This document shows positions 42,688 through 48,970 of a DNA stretch of 48,970 nt, in pieces (position 1 is the first letter of the stretch; every line of letters begins with the position of its first letter). Position numbers and translations under genes: made by a program. This DNA is from CAZYCC01 sp964645985 (GTDB taxonomy: Bacteria; Bacillota; Clostridia; Oscillospirales; CAG-272). The notes under the pieces are model-generated. The model was not told the DNA's origin, did not search any database, and was given only the letters and a program-made list of their open reading frames with translations. The stretch is taken from contig CAZYCC010000003.1 of assembly GCA_964645985.1 (NCBI GenBank), positions 1 to 48,970 of the forward strand. Direction: 5' to 3'.

Positions 42688-43005
42688 ATGGACGAGCAAA
42701 AAGTCGCGCGCATCAACGCGCTCGCGCGCAAGAAGAAGAGCGAGGGGCTCACGCCCGGGGAGGAGCGCGAGCAGGCGGCGCTGCGCGAGGAGTACCTTGC
42801 GGGAGTGCGCGCGTCGCTGCGCGGGCAGCTCGAGGGAATCACCATCGTTCGCCCGGACGGCAGGCGCGAGCGTCCCCGTCGCAAGGCACCCCCCGCCGCG
42901 CCGGGGAGACCTGCCGGTGAGCCTCTCCCCGAGGAGGAACCCGCCCCCGCGCCGGGAGCGGGCACCGCCGCGCCGGGGGAGGAGAAACCTCCGCGCGGCG
43001 ATTGA
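42688..43005 (+). CDS. DUF896 (YnzC/UPF0291) protein with Pro-rich tail
   Basis: Small Firmicute-specific family of unknown function. The core (about 1-60) is diagnostic: KVARINALARKKKSEGLT, EREQAALREEYL, then LEGITIVRPDG, predicted as two helices. The usual product is about 75 residues; here the last 45 of 105 residues are a Pro/Ala/Glu/Arg tail. I chose ATG 42688 (MDEQKVARIN), the family start, over ATG 42625 with 21 extra unsupported codons. There is no clear ribosome site; the upstream sequence is TTTTCTTTATTT. It ends 15 bases before rlmN. The 288 bases upstream (42400-42687) show nothing else except a GGTTTT/AAAACC hairpin near 42646. Confidence 0.85.
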   Translation: MDEQKVARINALARKKKSEGLTPGEEREQAALREEYLAGVRASLRGQLEGITIVRPDGRRERPRRKAPPAAPGRPAGEPLPEEEPAPAPGAGTAAPGEEKPPRGD

Positions 43006-43020
43006 TTTCTCGGGGGCGAT

Positions 43021-44154
43021 ATGCTAAACTATTCCGAACCCCCGCGGCAGGAGGGCGCCGCGCCCGCGCCGCCGCCAACCGCTCCGGCCCCCGCGCCCCG
43101 CCTCACAGCGAAACCCGAGCTGCTCGCGCTCTCGGGGGAGGAGATTTTGGCGCTTCTCGCCTCCTATGGCGAGCCGCGCTACCGGGCGGAACAGCTGCGC
43201 GTCTGGATCTCGAGCGGCACGAGCTTGCAGGAGATGTCCAACCTCCCTCGCGCTCTGCGCGAGCGGCTGCGCGAGGACTGCGTGTACGAGCTGCCACAGG
43301 TTCGCGAGAAACAGGTCTCGCGCGACGGCACGGTCAAATATCTTTTTGCCCTCGCCGACGGCGAGTGTGTCGAGAGCGTCGTCCTGCGCTACGAGTACGG
43401 GCTGTCCGCCTGCCTCTCGACCGAGGCGGGCTGCGCGATGGGCTGCGCCTTCTGCGCCTCCACCCTGCGCGGCAAGCGCCGCGCCCTCACGCCCGGGGAA
43501 ATCCTCGGGCAGCTGCTCGCCGCCTCGCGCGACTTGGGCGAGCGCATTGCGCACGTCGTCCTTATGGGCATCGGCGAGCCGCTCGACAATTACGACAGTG
43601 TCCTTTGCTTTCTGCGGCGCGTGACCGACCCCGGCGGTGTCGCGCTCGGCGCGCGCGCGATCTCGCTCTCGACCTGCGGCATCGTCCCGCGCATACGGGA
43701 TCTATCGCGAGAGGGGATCCCCCTCACGCTCTCGGTGTCACTGCACGCCCCGCGCGATGATCTCCGCTCGCGCCTCATGCCGATCAATCGCCGCTACCCG
43801 CTGCGGCAGCTCCTTCCCGCGCTCGCGGGCTACTACCGCGCGACCGGGCGGCGCATCTCCTTTGAATATACGCTCCTTCGCGGGGTTAACGACTCCCCGC
43901 GCGAGGCGCGCGAGCTCGCTTTGCTCCTCAAAGAAAACCTGCCGGGGATGCCGCACCACGTCAACCTCATTCCCTACAACGCGGTGAGGGAGCGCCCCTT
44001 CCGCTCCTCGCCTCGCGCCGCGGTCTCGCGCTTTCGCGACATTCTCGCGGCGTCGGGCGTTACCGCGACCGTGCGCCGCCGCCTCGGCGGCGACATCACC
44101 GCCTCCTGCGGGCAGCTGCGCAACCGCGCCCGCGCCCCGCAGGAGGGGGAGTAA
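43021..44154 (+). CDS. rlmN: Dual-specificity RNA methyltransferase RlmN
   Basis: Radical-SAM enzyme making 2-methyladenosine at A2503 of 23S rRNA and A37 of some tRNAs. Radical-SAM motif Cys138-x3-Cys142-x2-Cys145 (GCAMGCAFCAS). The two mechanistic cysteines are Cys131 (SACLST) and Cys363 (GDITASCGQLR). GIGEPLDNYD, LSTCGIVP and SLHAPRDDLR are also standard. The N-terminus has a 30-residue Pro/Ala leader before the accessory domain. ATG 43021 has GGGGG five bases upstream. It is followed by a PP2C and a PASTA-kinase gene, the conserved Firmicute order; rsgA, which usually follows, is replaced here by lepA. Confidence 0.95.
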   Translation: MLNYSEPPRQEGAAPAPPPTAPAPAPRLTAKPELLALSGEEILALLASYGEPRYRAEQLRVWISSGTSLQEMSNLPRALRERLREDCVYELPQVREKQVSRDGTVKYLFALADGECVESVVLRYEYGLSACLSTEAGCAMGCAFCASTLRGKRRALTPGEILGQLLAASRDLGERIAHVVLMGIGEPLDNYDSVLCFLRRVTDPGGVALGARAISLSTCGIVPRIRDLSREGIPLTLSVSLHAPRDDLRSRLMPINRRYPLRQLLPALAGYYRATGRRISFEYTLLRGVNDSPREARELALLLKENLPGMPHHVNLIPYNAVRERPFRSSPRAAVSRFRDILAASGVTATVRRRLGGDITASCGQLRNRARAPQEGE

Positions 44155-44270
44155 TCCCTCGCGCCGCAGGTTCGCCCGTGCGATCGGTTTTTGGCACCGC
44201 GCGCCGCGCTCCCGCCTGTTTTTTGTCATTTTTCCTCTCACCGCCGGTATCGGCGGGTTCTCCTTCGCGT

Positions 44271-45251
44271 ATGCGTTATCTCGGCAAGAGCGACGTGGGC
44301 AGACAGCGCACGGTCAACGAGGATATGTTCGGGGCGAAGCTCGTTCGAAACGGCAGCGGCACCGAGAGCGCCCTGGTCGCCGTCGTCTGCGACGGGATGG
44401 GCGGCGCGGCGGGCGGAGAGCTGGCCAGCGCCATCGGGCTCGACGTGTATCTGTCGGAGCTCTCGGACAATGTCGAGGAGTATCTCAAAACCTCGCTCAA
44501 GCGCGACGCCGCGCTTGAGCTGCCGCGCCTCATTGTGCGCTCGGTCGGCAAGGCGAACCGCTTCCTCAACAAAATTTCAAGAGGCGACCCGGGTCTGCAC
44601 GGGATGGGGACGACGCTCGTCTCCGCGCTCCTTTATAAGGGCGTTCTCTACGCCTGCAACATCGGCGACAGCCGCCTCTACCACGTCTACGGCGACAAAA
44701 TCGAGCAGGTGACGCGCGACCACTCCTATGTGCAATATCTCATCGACCGAGGGCGCATCTCCCCCGAGGAGGGGCGGCTTAGCGACAAGAAAAACATCAT
44801 CACGCGCGCGCTCGGTGTCGAGGCGGAGGTTGAGGCGGATCTCTACCGCGTCGAGCTGCGCCACCCGGCGGCAAGTATGCCGGACCCTTCTGAGAAAGCC
44901 GCCCTAGCTGAAAAATCGTTTGGCAGGGCTGCGCCGACAAGCGCGGCGAAGTCGGCAAAGTCGGCAAGCGCGGCGGCATCGGCAAGCGCGGCGAGACCCG
45001 CGAATACGGCGGCGCTAGCGAAGCCTTTCCCTGCCCCGCCGGTTCCGGGCGGCGGCGAGGAGGATGACGAGTACCTCCTCCTCTGCACCGACGGCCTATC
45101 CAACTCACTCACCGACCGCGAGATTCTTGCGATTCTGCGCGCGAAAATCACACTGTATGATGAACTTGAAGTCAAAACGAACCTGCTCATTCAAGGCGCG
45201 AACCGCCGCGGCGGCGCCGACAACATCACCGTGCTTTTAATTAAAGTGTAG
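44271..45251 (+). CDS. PP2C-type Ser/Thr phosphatase (PrpC/Stp-like) with Ala-rich insertion
   Basis: Partner phosphatase of the PASTA kinase that follows. Motifs: KSDVGRQRTVNEDM, VVCDGMGGAAGGELAS, GMGTTLVSALL, CNIGDSRLYHV, TRDHS, LLLCTDGLSNSLTD and GGADNITVLLI, with all metal-binding aspartates. Between the strand ending VELRHP and LLLCTDG is a 60-residue Ala/Ser/Lys/Pro-rich insertion (about nt 44870-45060) that other PrpC proteins lack. ATG 44271 (MRYLGKSDVG) is the domain-based start; the frame extends 31 codons upstream from GTG 44178 without support. No Shine-Dalgarno; a CCGCCG/CGGCGG hairpin (44241-44256) and a T-rich tract precede it. Confidence 0.92.
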   Translation: MRYLGKSDVGRQRTVNEDMFGAKLVRNGSGTESALVAVVCDGMGGAAGGELASAIGLDVYLSELSDNVEEYLKTSLKRDAALELPRLIVRSVGKANRFLNKISRGDPGLHGMGTTLVSALLYKGVLYACNIGDSRLYHVYGDKIEQVTRDHSYVQYLIDRGRISPEEGRLSDKKNIITRALGVEAEVEADLYRVELRHPAASMPDPSEKAALAEKSFGRAAPTSAAKSAKSASAAASASAARPANTAALAKPFPAPPVPGGGEEDDEYLLLCTDGLSNSLTDREILAILRAKITLYDELEVKTNLLIQGANRRGGADNITVLLIKV

Positions 45252-45412
45252 CGCCTCCCCGCCCGCGCCGCCGCGCGCGAGGGAGCCGCGCAAAACCGAA
45301 CCCAGTCCCTAACCCGCCCCGCCGCGCGCGCCTTTCGCCGTGGCGACCGATACGGCGCCTCACCCCCGCCCCCGCCTTGCCCTCATCTATCTCCCCTATA
45401 GGAGCAGCCACC

Positions 45413-47170
45413 GTGATTCCTTACGAAAGATCGATTGGCAGCATCTTCGACGATCGCTACCGCATCGATAAACTGATCGGCGTCGGCGGGATGGCGGTTG
45501 TTTTCGAGGCGTTCGATCTGCGCGAAAACCGCGTCGTCGCGGTCAAGCTCTTGCGGGAGGAAATCTCGCGGGATGTCGTTTCGGTGCGCCGCTTTCTCAA
45601 CGAGAGCATCGCCGTCTCCTACCTCAACCACCCCAACATCGTGCGCATTTTCGATGTCAAGGTCAGCGACGCGCGCAAGTACATCGTGATGGAGCGGGTT
45701 CTCGGGGTGACGCTGAAAAAATTCATCGAAACGAAAAAGCGCCTCAGCCATGATCTGACCGCCTCGATTTCCGCTCAGGTGCTTGAAGCGCTCGTTCACG
45801 CGCACGAGCGCGGCATTATCCACCGCGACATTAAGCCTCAGAACATCCTTGTCCAAAGAGACGGCACCGTCAAGGTGACAGACTTCGGCATTGCCCTTCT
45901 CCCCGACCCCGACGCCGAAGGAGCCGCCCCCTCCGACCGCGCCATCGGCACGGTCAACTACATCAGCCCCGAGCAGGCATCGGCGCGGGAGGTCGACGCG
46001 CGCACGGATCTCTACTCGCTCGGCGTTGCGATGTACGAGATGATCACGGGTGTTCTGCCCTTTGAGGGGAAAACCCCGCTCGAAATCGCGCAAAAGCAGG
46101 TGAGCGAGCCGCCTCCGCCCCCCTCGCAGCTCGTCCCCGGGATGTCTCCCGGCCTTGAGGAGATTATTCTCACCGCGATGCAGAAAAACCCGGACGATCG
46201 CTTCTCCTCGGCGGAGGAAATGCTCTCCTATGTGCGCAAAGTCGAGCGCAATCCGCGCGCCAATCTGCACATTCGCACCGGGCGCCTTGAGGTGACCGAG
46301 GGCGGCAAGACGAAAAAGCGCCGCCACGCCTCCTTTCTCAAACCCTCGCGCTATCACGAGGAAAAGCGCTCGAACCTGCCGATCATTTTGGGCGTGTCGC
46401 TCGCCTTTCTCCTTGTCGGTCTGGTTACCGGGTACTATGTCGCGAGCGACCTCTTCTCAAAAAGCGCGCTCAACTTTTTCAAGAGCGACAAGACCGAGGA
46501 GGTGACGGTCGGCAGCTACGCCGGCTCCCCCTACGACGACCTCATGCAGGCCGACCTCACAATGGACGGCGTTTCCTTTGATGTCACTTACGAGTTTAGT
46601 GAGGAAACGCCCGCTGGCACCGTGATGGCGCAGGATCCGCTCCCGGGCGCTGTGCGCAAGGAGGGGAATTTCACTTTGCACCTCACCGTCTCCAAGGGCC
46701 CCGAGGTCACCGCGATGGACAACGTGACGATGAAGGAATACCGCGCCGTCAAGATAGATCTGCTGAAGCGCGGCTATGTCGTCAATGTTGAGAAGGTGGA
46801 GAGCGACGTCTTCGACGCGGGGGTTATTCTCTACTCCGACCCGGCGGCGGGCGAACCGCTCTCCCCCGGGCAGATCGTGACGCTGACCGTTTCGCGCGGG
46901 GTGGACATCACCTATGTCACCGTGCCGGATGTGCGCGGGATGACCTCTGCCGAGGCGTCCGCGAAAATCGTCGAGGCGGGGCTGCGCGTCGGTGAGATTT
47001 CCCCGGGAGAGCCGGGCGAGACGCCGGACATCGTCCTCTCGCAGAGCCGCACCCCCGGGCAGGTCGTCCCCGCTGGCAGCTATGTCGGGCTCACGGTGAC
47101 CTCCTCCGCGGCCCCCGCCCCCGAACCCGCCCCCGATACGCCCCCGGCGGATCCCGCCGCGAGCGGCTGA
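45413..47170 (+). CDS. PASTA-domain Ser/Thr protein kinase (PrkC/StkP/PknB-like)
   Basis: Membrane kinase that senses muropeptides or lipid II through outer PASTA domains and controls cell-wall growth (known for the family). The kinase domain (about 12-275) has a GVGGMAVVF loop, Lys45, Glu64, HRDIKPQN (Asp139, Lys141, Asn144), DFG Asp157 and SPEQ in the activation segment. A basic juxtamembrane region is followed by a membrane helix (about 322-344), three PASTA repeats (about 365-560) and a Pro/Ala tail. GTG 45413 is chosen because AGGAGC lies 7 bases upstream; TTG 45377 would add 12 unsupported residues. 585 residues is typical. About 160 bases separate it from the PP2C gene. Confidence 0.94.
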   Translation: MIPYERSIGSIFDDRYRIDKLIGVGGMAVVFEAFDLRENRVVAVKLLREEISRDVVSVRRFLNESIAVSYLNHPNIVRIFDVKVSDARKYIVMERVLGVTLKKFIETKKRLSHDLTASISAQVLEALVHAHERGIIHRDIKPQNILVQRDGTVKVTDFGIALLPDPDAEGAAPSDRAIGTVNYISPEQASAREVDARTDLYSLGVAMYEMITGVLPFEGKTPLEIAQKQVSEPPPPPSQLVPGMSPGLEEIILTAMQKNPDDRFSSAEEMLSYVRKVERNPRANLHIRTGRLEVTEGGKTKKRRHASFLKPSRYHEEKRSNLPIILGVSLAFLLVGLVTGYYVASDLFSKSALNFFKSDKTEEVTVGSYAGSPYDDLMQADLTMDGVSFDVTYEFSEETPAGTVMAQDPLPGAVRKEGNFTLHLTVSKGPEVTAMDNVTMKEYRAVKIDLLKRGYVVNVEKVESDVFDAGVILYSDPAAGEPLSPGQIVTLTVSRGVDITYVTVPDVRGMTSAEASAKIVEAGLRVGEISPGEPGETPDIVLSQSRTPGQVVPAGSYVGLTVTSSAAPAPEPAPDTPPADPAASG

Positions 47171-47273
47171 CGCGCGCCGCGCCCCAAGGAGGCTCGCCAC
47201 GCGCTATCGCTTCGAATCTGCCGCGCGCCGCACGCCCGCCCCGGCATTTTTTTCGTTTTCTCTTTTTACTGCA

Positions 47274-48970
<1,697 letters not shown>

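Overview
This 49 kb window looks like part of a metagenome-assembled or draft genome of a GC-rich, probably monoderm, Clostridia-like Firmicute. That placement is inferred from family content: a YnzC/DUF896 protein, a YlbF/YmcA protein next to miaB, a DUF6382-FHA protein, a DUF5702-like pilus protein, the rlmN-PP2C-PASTA kinase order, and Tad pilus genes with no secretin or outer-membrane partners. Every gene I can support is on the + strand. There are four runs of N (two of 10, two of 100), and three of them cut genes. No tRNA, rRNA, CRISPR array or insertion sequence is recognisable.

Layout. (1) 1-1262: a tyrosine recombinase, with a near-consensus promoter facing out of the window on the - strand, and a perfect 12-bp inverted repeat beside an assembly gap at the gene's 3' end. 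(2) 1277-14489: a Tad (type IVc) pilus locus with CpaE/TadZ-like, CpaF/TadA, TadB (carrying an in-frame amber codon), TadC, a Flp1-type pilin, an A24 prepilin peptidase, a WG-repeat membrane protein, a BspA-type LRR lipoprotein, two TadE-like pseudopilins and a large AT-rich DUF5702/TadG-like protein broken by gaps. (3) 14564-29189: a phospho-signalling and adhesion block with a DUF6382-FHA protein, a PP2C phosphatase, a transmembrane Ser/Thr kinase, two small membrane proteins and a 2,994-residue Ig-like surface protein. It ends at a perfect 17-bp hairpin. (4) 29607-34843: rlmB, then about 0.9 kb without a gene, then a large membrane protein that resembles a P-type ATPase but has lost its catalytic motifs. 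(5) 35105-36772: a transglutaminase-like lipoprotein bracketed by terminators. (6) 37308-48970: mostly housekeeping genes: aluminium-resistance/methionine gamma-lyase family, miaB, ylbF-like, tgt, DUF896, rlmN, a second PP2C, a PASTA kinase, and lepA running off the right edge.

How they may work together (inference). CpaF powers assembly of Flp1 pilin, matured by the A24 peptidase, through the TadB/TadC platform; the TadE/DUF5702 proteins would be tip or minor components. The adjacent FHA-PP2C-kinase set could couple pilus or adhesin state to Ser/Thr phosphorylation, separately from the housekeeping PP2C/PASTA-kinase pair at 44-47 kb. Two genome-wide habits stand out: Ala/Pro/Gly-rich low-complexity tails and insertions in otherwise ordinary enzymes, and many genes that start without a Shine-Dalgarno sequence behind a pyrimidine-rich leader.
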